Shown here: positions 1 to 9,600 of the stretch, in pieces
How the letters are laid out: each line of letters begins with the position of its first letter
Position numbering within the stretch: position 1 is the stretch's first letter
From: Polytrichum commune
Lineage: Eukaryota; Streptophyta; Polytrichopsida; Polytrichales; Polytrichaceae
Length of the DNA stretch: 64,000 nt
Direction: 5' to 3'
Assembly: GCA_950295325.1 (NCBI GenBank)
Contig: OX485809.1
Span: forward strand, 21,264,001 to 21,328,000
Notes under the pieces: model-generated
Databases searched by the model: none
Told to the model about the DNA's origin: nothing
The model's input: the letters and a program-made list of their open reading frames with translations, nothing else
Program-made: the position numbers and the translations under genes

Positions 1-744
1 ACGTCTAATGTGATGTGATTTGCTTTACAAGTTTGAATGTCATGTAATTCCTTATGTTGTTGATGTATTATATACTAACCTCAAACCCTTCTTATATTCA
101 ATGGCTTCAAATGGTATAGGTTTCTATGAGGATCAACAAAGTATTTTGCCTTTGTTTTGTAATATACATGTTGAGTATTGATTGAAAGAATTGGCTTTTG
201 TTGTTGTTGTTGATTGTTAGGTAGTGCTAATTGTAACCTAGAGTGTTTTGAAGTTGTTGAAGCCATTGGATATTTGAGGGGTTGGGAATCCTTAGCCCCC
301 AAACAGGGCAATCAAGTCAAGTTAACCTCTTACCAAGGATATATATATTCTAAGTACAAAGGGATTTAAAAAAAATACAAAGTCTTGATAACCGGCTAGA
401 CTTTTAGCAATATGGATGTTTAATTGTTCGTGTATTGAAAAAAATTGTATTTCAATCGAAGTAAAAATTTGTAACGAAGGAGATCAACTAGGCCGGCTAT
501 TCCAACCGATCAACTTTGGGATCCAACCAATTGGGCCCCAACTCAACCAATTATCGGAGGATTAGGTGGGAAACTCTACCCGATCATCATTGGTCCCAAC
601 TAAATAATGTTATGAGATCTTGTTCTTTCAAATAGGTTTGTTTTATGTGTCAATGTGACTCAAACAAGCTCTTAATTACAAGCTCTTTGTAAGATCCCAA
701 ACTACCTCAACATGATCACTTAGGATCGTCGAGAGTTTGAGCTC
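1..744. other. Unannotated AT-rich sequence
   Basis: I see no gene, RNA or clear repeat here. Reading frames are short and lack recognisable motifs. Confidence 0.5.
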
Positions 745-747
745 TTA

Positions 748-1148
748 GGGCAAGCCCAGTGGTCCTGGATCCGCATCTGCATTTTTTCATCCGCGATGCA
801 GATGCAGATCCAGGAATGTGGCCCAGTGGTCCATGTTAACTGTAAATTCATATGAAAACTTAAGCAGGAATTGACGCCCTCCCTGCATAACGTCAACTTA
901 TGCAGGGAATCTGCTATTTGAATAAGACGCCCATCATTAAGGGTACTTGTCAGATAAGACAATACAGCTGCCGACTTCGTAGTGCCTGGCTTCCGGTACA
1001 GGGGTAATTTAGGGTAAATTAAGTAAATTAAGTGAAGGGATGCAGGAATGACTGGCCAACTTACCTGCATCTACTTCTGCATCCCGGATGGAGCCCACTT
1101 TCCGTTCCCGGATGCAGACGCAAGTGCAGGAAGTCACTGGGCTTGCTC
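748..1148. mobile_element. Tourist-like MITE (PIF/Harbinger type), 401 bp
   Basis: The left end reads GGGCAAGCCCAGTG and the right end CACTGGGCTTGCTC, an inverted pair with one mismatch. The element is flanked by TTA at 745-747 and 1149-1151, the 3-bp target duplication typical of PIF/Harbinger and Tourist elements. The inside has further inverted, GC-richer words built on GATGCAGATGC and related motifs. There is no transposase; an open frame spanning it on the minus strand follows from the inverted repeats and is not a gene. Ends and TSD are seen directly; the superfamily is inferred from TSD length and the GGG start. Confidence 0.75.
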
Positions 1149-1151
1149 TTA

Positions 1152-2600
1152 GTTTACGAGGCCCGAGGTAATGGCATTTTGAGCATTGTTGGCTCAACAT
1201 GAATTATGTAAGACAATCCCCCCCCCCCCTATAATAACTCACTTTGAGCACACCCACTGTGCACTCACTCAAAGTAATCATACTCCTTGAAGATTAATGC
1301 TCCTGATAGTTTGAGCTTTGAATGAAAGCTTATCAAATACAAGCTTGAGTTGATCTCCTGCTCATTCCCTTTAGTGTAAAGGGGATCTCTTAGGGGCTCA
1401 AAAGGCTAAAAGCACTCATCATTCTATAACAAGATATTGTCAACAACTATTCCATTCATCGCATTGCAACAAATCTACACAACGAAGATTAGATGGTTAG
1501 TTGTTGGTGAGGCACGTGGGTCTAATTCGGCTACTTCATTTAAGTGGACAATTTTAGCAAAATGAATGGATGTAAAATGCATTGCTAATTCAGTTGCACT
1601 TTGTGAGGACCACATTTGTTGATGAATTATAAATGGGCTACATAACCAACGGAGAAAAAGGTATTTTAAAAAAAAAACTTGGTTGGTCCTTCTTTTAAGT
1701 TATTTCAAGACGGAGTTGCATGATACGATAAGAAAATAGACTTGAGCCACAAGAGTGGCGAGTTGCGGCGAGTTATCCATCTACTCGAGTTGGTTATCAA
1801 TCATAACATATCATCCCATAAACAAAATTTAAGAATTATGGATGATGGTTTGGTTCCAAGGATGAAAAAATGTGACATGTTTGAGAAATGTTTATGCTTT
1901 TGGGCATTTAATTGGTTATGGTTTGTTATTAGTGATTTATGCACAACTTGTTATAATACCTCTTGGCCCAAAGCTCGTGATCCTACCCAAAACCCTAAGC
2001 ATTTGGGAATGCACGTGTAATTACGAGAGCTCCTATTTGAGGGCGGACAGTAAGTTCCCCTTATGTACTTTCAAGGGGGGGCGGTCTAACAACGTCAAAA
2101 GCTGCTCGAGGGCCCAAAACTCGTATTGCCCACTGTTGGCATCATTCACATCACGTTCTTCAAGACATTGTCTTCTAGATCTTGATATTCAAAATTCATT
2201 TCTGTGAGAACTTCGGATTTGGATCTTTTCCATATTCGATCTCAACGGACTTCATTGTCCTCTCTTTGTTGCTTTCTGTGCTTTACGGAGCGGTATTGTT
2301 TATGCATTGTTTTTTGCTTTCTCCATGTTCTTTGATCTTCGATTAACATGAGAGATGCATCTTTTATGCGGTGTTGCTGCAATCATTAGAGGGCCAATAG
2401 TTTGTTATCCTTTACATCTCAAGTGGATTTAGGTTTACTATGCTTTCCTCCGCGGAAATGGAGTCAATTGACCATCACATTGTGAGCACCTATCACCTGT
2501 GCCCTATGTCCCATGGAGGACTTCAATCCTTGTCTAATTCAAATGATGACCTTGTCCAAACCAACCCGGTAGCATTTCGAGCAATGCAAACTAAACTAAA

Positions 2601-2604
<4 letters not shown>
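1152..2604. other. Intergenic sequence, no recognised gene
   Basis: There is a 12-base C run at 1218-1229. Frames of 90-110 codons around 1742-2207 overlap each other and show no known motif, so I do not call them. Nothing else is supported. Confidence 0.45.

Positions 2605-2648
<44 letters not shown>
2605..2648. repeat. (GA)n microsatellite, 44 bp
   Basis: An uninterrupted run of GA dinucleotides. Confidence 0.97.
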
Positions 2649-2651
<3 letters not shown>

Positions 2652-2812
2652 CAAAATCCTTCTTCGGGCATCATTATACATTGAAACCGTGGCTAGGGGT
2701 TGACTTGTTGGCCTTCAAGTTGGAGTTTTTTATGTGAGTGGGTTGTATTTGATTTGTATGTCGTTGATGGGGCTAGTGGCGTTTGGAGTGCCTGATATGC
2801 AAAGAATGTCTA

Positions 2813-3455
2813 GTTGGAGCATGGTGTGGGGTTACATGTACACTTAACCATTCCGATATTGTTATATCTTGAGGTCTTGTATTTTTAGTTGCTTGCATTT
2901 ACTAGGTTAAGGAATTGGGTGCGTTTGTTGGATTGTGGTGTGGGGGTCTATTTGGTGGATTACGTTATTGTAACAGGCAATGCAGAGGCCCTTAATATAT
3001 TGGGGTGAGCATGTGGAGAATAGGAGTGGCCATGTGTCGATGGCATTGTTTGGGCATAATGTGTAGTTTGAGTTGGGCGAGTTAATGGCTAGAAGACATG
3101 CTTCTTGATGGTTTACCATGTATTGGGCATATTGTTGGAGCATGGTGTGGGGTTACATGTACACTTAACCATTCCGATATTGTTATATCTTGAGGTCTTG
3201 TATTTTTAGTTGCTTGCATTTACTAGGTTAAGGAATTGGGTGCGTTTGTTGGATTGTGGTGTGGGGGTCTATTTGGTGGATTACGTTATTGTAACAGGCA
3301 ATGCAGAGGCCCTTAATATATTGGGGTGAGCATGTGGAGAATAGGAGTGGCCATGTGTCGATGGCATTGTTTGGGCATAATGTGTAGTTTGAGTTGGGTG
3401 AGTTAATGGCTAGAAGACATGCTTCTTGATGGTTTACCATGTATTGGGCATATTG
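2813..3455. repeat. Tandem duplication, two 321-bp units
   Basis: The unit at about 2814-3134 is repeated at 3135-3455 with an offset of exactly 321 bp. The one difference I found is C at 3078 versus T at 3399. It sits in a CG dinucleotide, so it fits methylcytosine decay. The duplicated segment is the zinc-finger-like C-terminal part of the non-LTR element remnant described next, so the duplication arose after that element inserted. Near identity points to a recent event. Confidence 0.95.
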
Positions 3456-4148
3456 GAATTTTATTGATTGTGTAATCTAGGCATCAAATATGCCTTAGGT
3501 TTTTCAAAAGTGGTTGGACAATTTGTGGGTGATTCCCTTGTTAGAGACCCAATTGTCAACATATGAGGATTTAGATTTGGTTTTTGCTAAAAAAATTTGG
3601 CCAATGTTCTTTAGTAAGGCATGGATGTAGGTGTTAGATGGCATTGTCACGTGTTTTGGTTGAAACATCATTTAGCCAACACGGTGTGGTGTGGCGTGGT
3701 GTGGGAGCGGGTTCAACCATGTTTATGTTGTCGTTTGCTAGTTGGCCGATTATTTCATTGCTTGTAATGCCAATGTGTTCCCCTTACTTTTTCAAATTGT
3801 TCTTTGTTAGGTGGTCCATTGTATTTGGTCGACAATGGTTGAGATGAGTAGTGTCTCTAGGTGGTGGTGTTGTGATGACGGGTGCCTAATACGGTTGTTT
3901 ATTAAGTCAATGTTGTTAAGGTCGTATATAAATATGTATGTGTCCTGGGGTGGAGATCTTGTGGTGATTAGGGTGAGCAATATGGCACAAAATTTCGCAC
4001 AACGTACATTTTGGAGGTCAGGTTGACTTTCCGCGATACAAAGGTCATTGGATGGACTATAGACACTAGAGTTGGTTGTAATTCTGACTTCATTTTTGTC
4101 AGGTGGTATGAATGAACCATATGTGCAGATGCATTGTTGTGGGTTCAA
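2890..4148 (-). pseudogene. Non-LTR-type retroelement remnant: RNase H plus Cys-rich C-terminus
   Basis: Read on the minus strand from 4148 downwards, the first part resembles an RNase H domain of a non-LTR-type polyprotein, with words such as GSFIPPDKN, GVYSPSNDLCIAE and INNRIRHPSSQHHH. The catalytic positions look lost: the usual TDGS is TYGS, and the later FTDS-like motif is IYDL. Next come a frame with EHIGITSNEI and GQLANDN (the end of RNase H), a linker containing CWLNDVSTKTRDNAI, and then a segment with C-x2-C followed by DTWPLLFSTC, the pattern of a zinc-binding tail. That last part is the 321-bp tandem duplication. Several stops interrupt the frame. The + strand copy at 5529-6330 shares this tail. 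The element class is my inference from memory of the family. Confidence 0.6.
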
Positions 4149-4185
4149 ATTAAACGGGTGGTATGTACGAAGATCACATGGAAGA

Positions 4186-4199
4186 GGGGGGGGGGGGGG
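4186..4199. repeat. G14 homopolymer
   Basis: Fourteen consecutive G. It is one of a series of long G/C runs in the window. Confidence 0.95.
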
Positions 4200-4249
4200 A
4201 GGTTGGTGAAGACTAGAGTTAGTGGGGATTGGGGTTGTGTGGAGAAATT

Positions 4250-4510
4250 AGCCATCTACACCAGTGCCCGGGAAGTTTTTGGGCATATATAGTCGGTCAA
4301 GACCCTATTGGTTCTAAATCCAACCGGTGGCATGTTGGCATCTTCCGGTTTTGCTTTCTTTCATTCATTCGAGGTATATTCTTATAAAGATTCCTCCCAA
4401 AATGACCGGTGATTCTCCCAAAGTCTCGCACTTTCAACCGGTTATTTCTCAAACTCCACCGGTTTATCTGTAACTAACCGCCGGTTCTCCCTGAGCCCTG
4501 ATCATCTACA
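4250..4510. repeat. Interspersed repeat family B, copy 1
   Basis: This stretch shares ordered words with 51895-52150 and 53684-53905: a GTTTTTGGGCATAT-like start, CCAACCGGTGGCATGTTG, GGTTATTTCTCAAACTC, and TCTGTAACTA near the end. No coding content is seen. The other two copies each lie inside members of family A, which suggests B moves as a unit, perhaps a solo LTR or a non-autonomous element. Confidence 0.6.
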
Positions 4511-4919
4511 CACATAAGGTTAGAGGAGGTCCAACCCTGTGACATTTTGTCAGTTCACCCAAGCTGTTAGGACGGAATTCTCCGAAGAATGAAAGTACGA
4601 GAGTGGAAGGGGGAATGAATTTAAGTTGCCGACGTACCAGCGTATGCATTGGCAACAACAAAATTCCAATGGTCAGAAAAAATATATATGGGAGAGTCCT
4701 GACTGACTTGTATACGATCTTTCGGTTTCAAAAGTAAAAGAAAATGAAGGGTCTTCTTGTTTCTTATTTTAGGAGTGAGAGGGGCTTGGAAGTAATTTCA
4801 AGATGAGGTAGTTTTGTTCAATCAGTGCTCTCAAACACCAACCTCACCACACACAACTCAGGGTTTGTTCACACGAATTGCAATAGGCCTTGGCTCTTGG
4901 GAATCCTTGAAATTCTTAT
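4511..4919. other. Intergenic, no recognised gene
   Basis: No gene or clear repeat is seen. The region may belong to a longer retroelement that includes families B and C, but no copy elsewhere in the window proves this. Confidence 0.4.
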
Positions 4920-5312
4920 TGCATTTGATTATTCTCCAGTTAGTGCGTGTGGTATTCATTCCCCAACACACACACTATTTTGCCAAGTCTCATAATTACT
5001 GAGTGTTGAATTGTTTTTTACTAAGTGATGCTAAAATCATGAATATATGCTTATTATTGTACATTTCAAGAAAGTTAGCGTGTGCTCTAAAGTGCTCATA
5101 GAGCTATAAGAAAGAAAATTATGTGCAAACACATGCTTGTTAGTGAATAGTGTTGGGATAAATAATGTTTTCAGTGAAAAATGCATGGATGAACAATGCT
5201 TCCTAGATCTTTTGGTGGCGGTAATTCCATAGGATAAGAAATTTAGTATCACCTTCACTAATTTCCATATGCATTATTCCCTCCTTCGCTAATTGGGATA
5301 ATCAATGTAGTT
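4920..5312. repeat. Interspersed repeat family C, copy 1 (about 390 bp)
   Basis: It aligns by eye along its length with 55775-56170. Shared words include TTAGTGCGTGTGGTA, CCAAGTCTCA, ACATTTCAAGAAA, CACATG-TTGTTAGTGAA, TTTAGTATCACCTTCACT and TTGGGATAATC. Divergence is moderate with many small indels. No coding potential; it may be an LTR fragment. Confidence 0.75.
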
Positions 5313-5528
5313 GAGAGTGTCAAGCCCCGGGACCACTTTTGGTTTGCATGAGGGTAGTTTTGGACTACATCCCATAACATTTTCAATGGATGAGAAAAAT
5401 ACATGAAATCGCACATGGTGAGTATGGATAATGTTGGTTGGGATTGTAGGAATTTTTTTTCAGGATGACTCTTGAAGATAGGCCGGACGGAATGTTTAGC
5501 AGGCCCTAGGGGACAACCAATGACAACT

Positions 5529-6330
5529 TATCAAAAGTATGAACCCCAACATATCCAACGCACGAATCACACAAACACTCAAATTCCGATACGTCCAATA
5601 CACGTGTAACCACCAAAATCACATATTTTGGCCACTCACCCACCCAAATCCCAATTGCACATTTTGCACTAATAATGAAATCAATACATGGCCGCACCTA
5701 CTATCCACATGCACAAACCATAACATAAAAGGACTCCGCATAGCCTGCAACAACAAAGTGAGCCACCAAATTGTCCAGACACTCCAATCCAATAAACACC
5801 CTAGATTCTACACTTTCACCGATGCATGTAACAAATACTCATGCCCACAAGATAACACAAACCATAGTGGTAGTTACAATGCACATGCTCCCCTACACCA
5901 TGTACATGCCCAACTCATCTTCGTCTAGACCTCCAATTCATACTAGGAGCCCACCATGACCGCCACCTACCACTTAACCCTTCTCCACCAAACATTATCC
6001 ATTTCATTAAATTCACATATTGCCACGACAAATTCTTGACTACCATAGCCAAAAAAGAAAAAGCCCACTCATACAAATCCTCCCCTCAAATGGTTGGACA
6101 ATCAACCCCCTTATCACCGTTACAGCTAGAGTTAGAGGTGCTATTCATGAACCATCCACACAAGCACTAAAAAACCTCAATATACTCTCACGAGATTCTT
6201 TTTAAAAAAACAACTCATGAAATACATACATCATATATCCATAAATGTTTTTGCTACAAACAAGCCCCCGTGGACCCACCGTAAGGCAACAACCCCACGA
6301 CACCCGAAGGTAATTTGTGAGGGAGCCCAC
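5529..6330 (+). pseudogene. Non-LTR-type retroelement C-terminal remnant
   Basis: A 129-codon open frame (5539-5928) contains ITQTLKFRYVQY, then C-x2-C in NCTFCTNN, then NTWPHLLSTC and IKGLRIACNNKVSHQI. This is the same Cys-rich tail seen on the minus strand at 2900-3455. Further downstream, in other frames, come a YCHDKFL-like stretch, then NGWTINPLITVTARVRGAIHE (6090-6150) and a tail with LMKYIHHISIN (about 6210-6250). These blocks follow the order expected of one decayed C-terminus. Frameshifts and stops separate them. No RT palm motif is visible. The element class is inferred. Confidence 0.6.
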
Positions 6331-6719
6331 CTCCCGAAAGGGAGGAAACTAAATCCACCTTGAAGCTTGGTAAAACATGATCAAGGTTAGGACAGATGGG
6401 CTCCCATTCACGTCAGTGTAACAAAACACTGATATTACTTCTTTTTTATTTTGTGAAGGGACTTGAAAGACATGTGTTGCAATAAGAGTAGAGTATGTAA
6501 TCAATTTTTCTCAATCATTATAAGTTCAATTGCTAATGCAATTGAGAAGGTTTATGTGATCACTAAAGACAAAAAGAAAATATAAATTCAAACTAAAATA
6601 TACTTAGACCTATTTTGAATTTGCATCTCAAATATATTCCGAAACTTGAAATGGCATGTCGTCAACCTTGAGTTTGAAAGTTAGGTTCATGAAAGGATGT
6701 TTTGGAACCCAAGTATCTT
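6331..6719. other. Intergenic, no recognised gene
   Basis: AT-rich sequence with no gene or repeat I can support. Confidence 0.4.
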
Positions 6720-7185
6720 AAACCCGGACCCTTATGTAAACCCTCTCCTAACCCACCTTGAAATAAGACATGCCTAATTTGGTTACTTATCTCGATCATA
6801 CACCTTACTGTGAGTAGTATGTGGTTAGGTGTGGATTCAAGATCATATACTTTAGACACATGTGTTTAAAAGGGAGTGGTCTTACGTGCCCAAAAAGTGT
6901 TCACCATTTGAAGTTCAATAGTCAACATAAACAAGGGACCCATACAACCATTTAGTGAGCATGGAAGTCTTCACTTTGGTAATGAACAAGATATTCAAAT
7001 AAGCTATGAAAAGTAAGAGGGAAGTGGCTATAACCTTGGATTTGGGTTTGCTAACCATCTCGTACTAATCACATGTTTCCTATCATATGAGAAGTGAGCT
7101 AGACTAGTTTATCCCAATTAGTGCACTCACTAAGAGGATGTCTTGAATAATAGCACTCACCAATCGGGATAATCAATTCACAATA
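6720..7185. repeat. Interspersed repeat family A, copy 1
   Basis: Shares ordered text with 51500-51890, with 53500-53660 plus 54110-54400, and partly with 22085-22210. Shared words include GTGGTATGT-like, GTGGATTCAAGA, a CCATT...AATAGTCAACA junction, CATTTA..GAGCATG, GATATTCAAAT, GGATTTGG-TTGCTAACCATC and a terminal CACTCACCAATCGGGATAATC. The layout suggests a long terminal repeat or other non-coding mobile sequence. Confidence 0.65.
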
Positions 7186-8455
7186 CTATTCTTCCTCTTT
7201 AGTATGACATGTTTGGGAAACACATAAAAGTTATATTATCGAGGTGTTGTCTTCTCATTAATATGACAATTGGCATAAAGTTTTTGTATTATCGAGGGAA
7301 TACAAAAACATAAGTAATATGAGCTTAAAATATACATATACAACGAGTTTAAGCAATATAGATGCCATGAAATAATAACATATAACTCCAAACAAATACA
7401 AATATTCTCAAGAACTCTTGAAATAGGAGTCCAAAGATCTTTGGTGTTGCCCATCCAATTTAGCAACTTTCATTTTATTTGAATTCCTTACTGATTTTTG
7501 AAAAATGATAATTTTATTAACACCAAAACACAAAGAGTTCTCTAATCAGAAACTAGACAACACTGATGCATGAAATTTAGCATCAAGATATTGGTGATAC
7601 TATACCACCCATGTACAAGGCAACATACTAGGCAGGAGGCCACTATAGCCCTAACCATACCCATTCTATACTAGTAACCCTAATCCTCATCAAGTTCCCG
7701 ATGGTACGTGAAGCTCCCAAGTTGGCGTTCCCAAATGAAAATGGATGCATTTTAGATGTACAACACATAGATGAAAGGAACTTTAGCATGACCTACCTCT
7801 TTGATATGACAAAACAGAGATTCTAAACGTCGCATTGTCGAGTGCCGCAGTTGTGTATAAAAGAGGGGAGTTTCGGACTAGAAAGTTTGGTGTCGCAAAA
7901 ATGAAAGGGTGTCATTATATCGAGGGTGTCGTATAAACGAGGGTAGACTGTAGTAGGGGGGGAGTAACCATTCAAGACCCATCTAAGGGCCACTTCACAC
8001 ACGAGACTGAGAGCATGTGACCAATACACTTCAAGCACTCTCATTGGTGGAAGAGGTGGAGCTGGTCCAAGTTCACTTCACACTACGCTTGAGGGACCAA
8101 CCGTTTATATGAATGTAAGATGGATGTAAAGTTTACATCGATTCTTACATGGCATCAAATGGATCATGTTTCACGGTCACTTGGATTATTTTCAAAAACC
8201 ATCTCTTGGATGTAAGCCTAACACAAAACCGGAAGACCATGGCACTCCGAACGCTCACAACCGTCGATTTACTTCCATTTTATCATGCGTGAGAACCCAC
8301 ATGAATAGAAATTCATTGAAATAGCATTTGGTTGAGGGCCCGGTCACACATGACTTCACCCTACACTTTGAGGGGCCGTGACCACACTACATGATGTTGG
8401 AGGTGAGTTGGGACGGCCTTTGGACACTTTCTTTTGGGCTCTCACGGTCTCGTGG
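7186..8455. other. Intergenic, no recognised gene
   Basis: No coding region is supported. Two loosely similar direct segments near 8060-8100 and 8340-8390 share a TTCAC..TACRCTTTGAGG-like word; the match is too weak to define an element. Confidence 0.4.
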
Positions 8456-8962
8456 TCAAGGCTCTTGACTCGTGTGTGAATGTGGCCCTAATAAGCTTAA
8501 CATACGCGCGCACACACACACACCCACCCACCTGAGGGCATCTTCGCAACTGGCACCTGACTCGTCCTGGCCTGCCGCCGCTGCCGCCCCCGCCCCCGCC
8601 CCGCCTGGGGAGTCCCGCCGCGGAGGTGATAAAATTAAGTCTAATGAGTTGGTGATTAGATTAACATAATCGCAGGAGTCCACAATGTCAGGGAATGCAT
8701 GCGGCGGGCCCAGCATCATCTTGTGCACACACCATCTAGTGGCTCCGGATCATCACCGAAGAAGAGGAGGATCGGAGGAGGAGGAGGAGGAGTAGAGGAG
8801 GAGGCAGGCAGGCAGGCAGCCACTGGTGTCAGAGCACGTGCACAGCAACATCGCAACAGAGGGCCTCCGCGGAAGCGGAAAGCACCTGCCCCGGTTCGGA
8901 CCTTGCCAATTGCGCTCCTCCTTTCCTGGCTTTTCCCCACTCCGCCTTCCTTAACTTATTAA
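8456..8962 (+). other. GC-rich island, possible gene leader or gene fragment
   Basis: Base composition switches abruptly from AT-rich to GC-rich, with a CA microsatellite near 8509-8530, GCC/CCG-rich sequence at 8575-8620 and GGA repeats near 8770-8810. A + strand frame at 8699-8962 reads SSPKKRRIGGGGGG, which resembles a nuclear localisation signal, and ends just before an acceptor-like site at about 8970. After that site one frame reads FPDEVLMKLAMKEVMDSW, faintly like the start of an F-box. No intron-exon chain can be completed, and the minus strand is also open. The island resembles the GC-rich leader of the MADS gene at 44.3-45.66 kb, so a gene start is plausible, but the product is unknown. 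Confidence 0.3.
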
Positions 8963-9600
8963 TGTCAACGCGGCAGGTTCCCAGACGAAGTACTCATGAA
9001 GCTGGCGATGAAGGAGGTCATGGACTCGTGGGGTGGAGCATCTGCAGTATTCTAGCTAGGTGCTATGTATACAGTCTCCCTAAAAGTCTACGGTTCCAAG
9101 TACCTTCCTACCTGAATTACCTTCTACTGAACGGAGTCAGCTTGCACACAACACACTCTCCCTCTCTCTCACACACATATCAATGAACGTGGAGGATGGA
9201 TGGATTGATTGATAGTAGTTACAGATGAGGCCGGTTGAGTTTGAGAACTCGCGGGTTGAAGCGCTTGAGAGGTCAGGAAAAGTAGCCATCGTTTTTAGAG
9301 TGACGTGTAGAGTATATGTTGAATGAATCGAGAAAAAAACAGCAAGATGTGGACTTGTGTGACCAGTAGGGTTCCGACCGAGTGTGTGTAAAAACCTCCC
9401 TGGACATTGCACGCTTCTTCGCTGGATGCCAGATGGATGGATCTATCTCTACTCGGAGGAAATACAGTAGCTGCTTGAGTCACCGAAGTAGTGGATACTA
9501 GAGGCTGAGTGATGAATCTGCCACCGTATTCGGTTGTGCACTCCAAATTGTTGTGGAGTATGGTGATGAAGAAGACAAAGCTTAAAAGCTAGGTAGCCCC
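8963..9600 (+). other. Possible exonic or pseudogenic continuation of the GC island
   Basis: Composition is more balanced than in the flanks. A frame after an acceptor-like TTACAG at about 9220 reads MRPVEFENSRVEALERSGK before an early stop. No family is recognised and no continuous model works, so this could be a decayed gene or a non-coding transcript. Confidence 0.2.

Noticed and set aside
8060-8390. Pair of similar segments as element termini
   Set aside because: They are loosely similar in direct, not inverted, orientation, and no TSD is visible.
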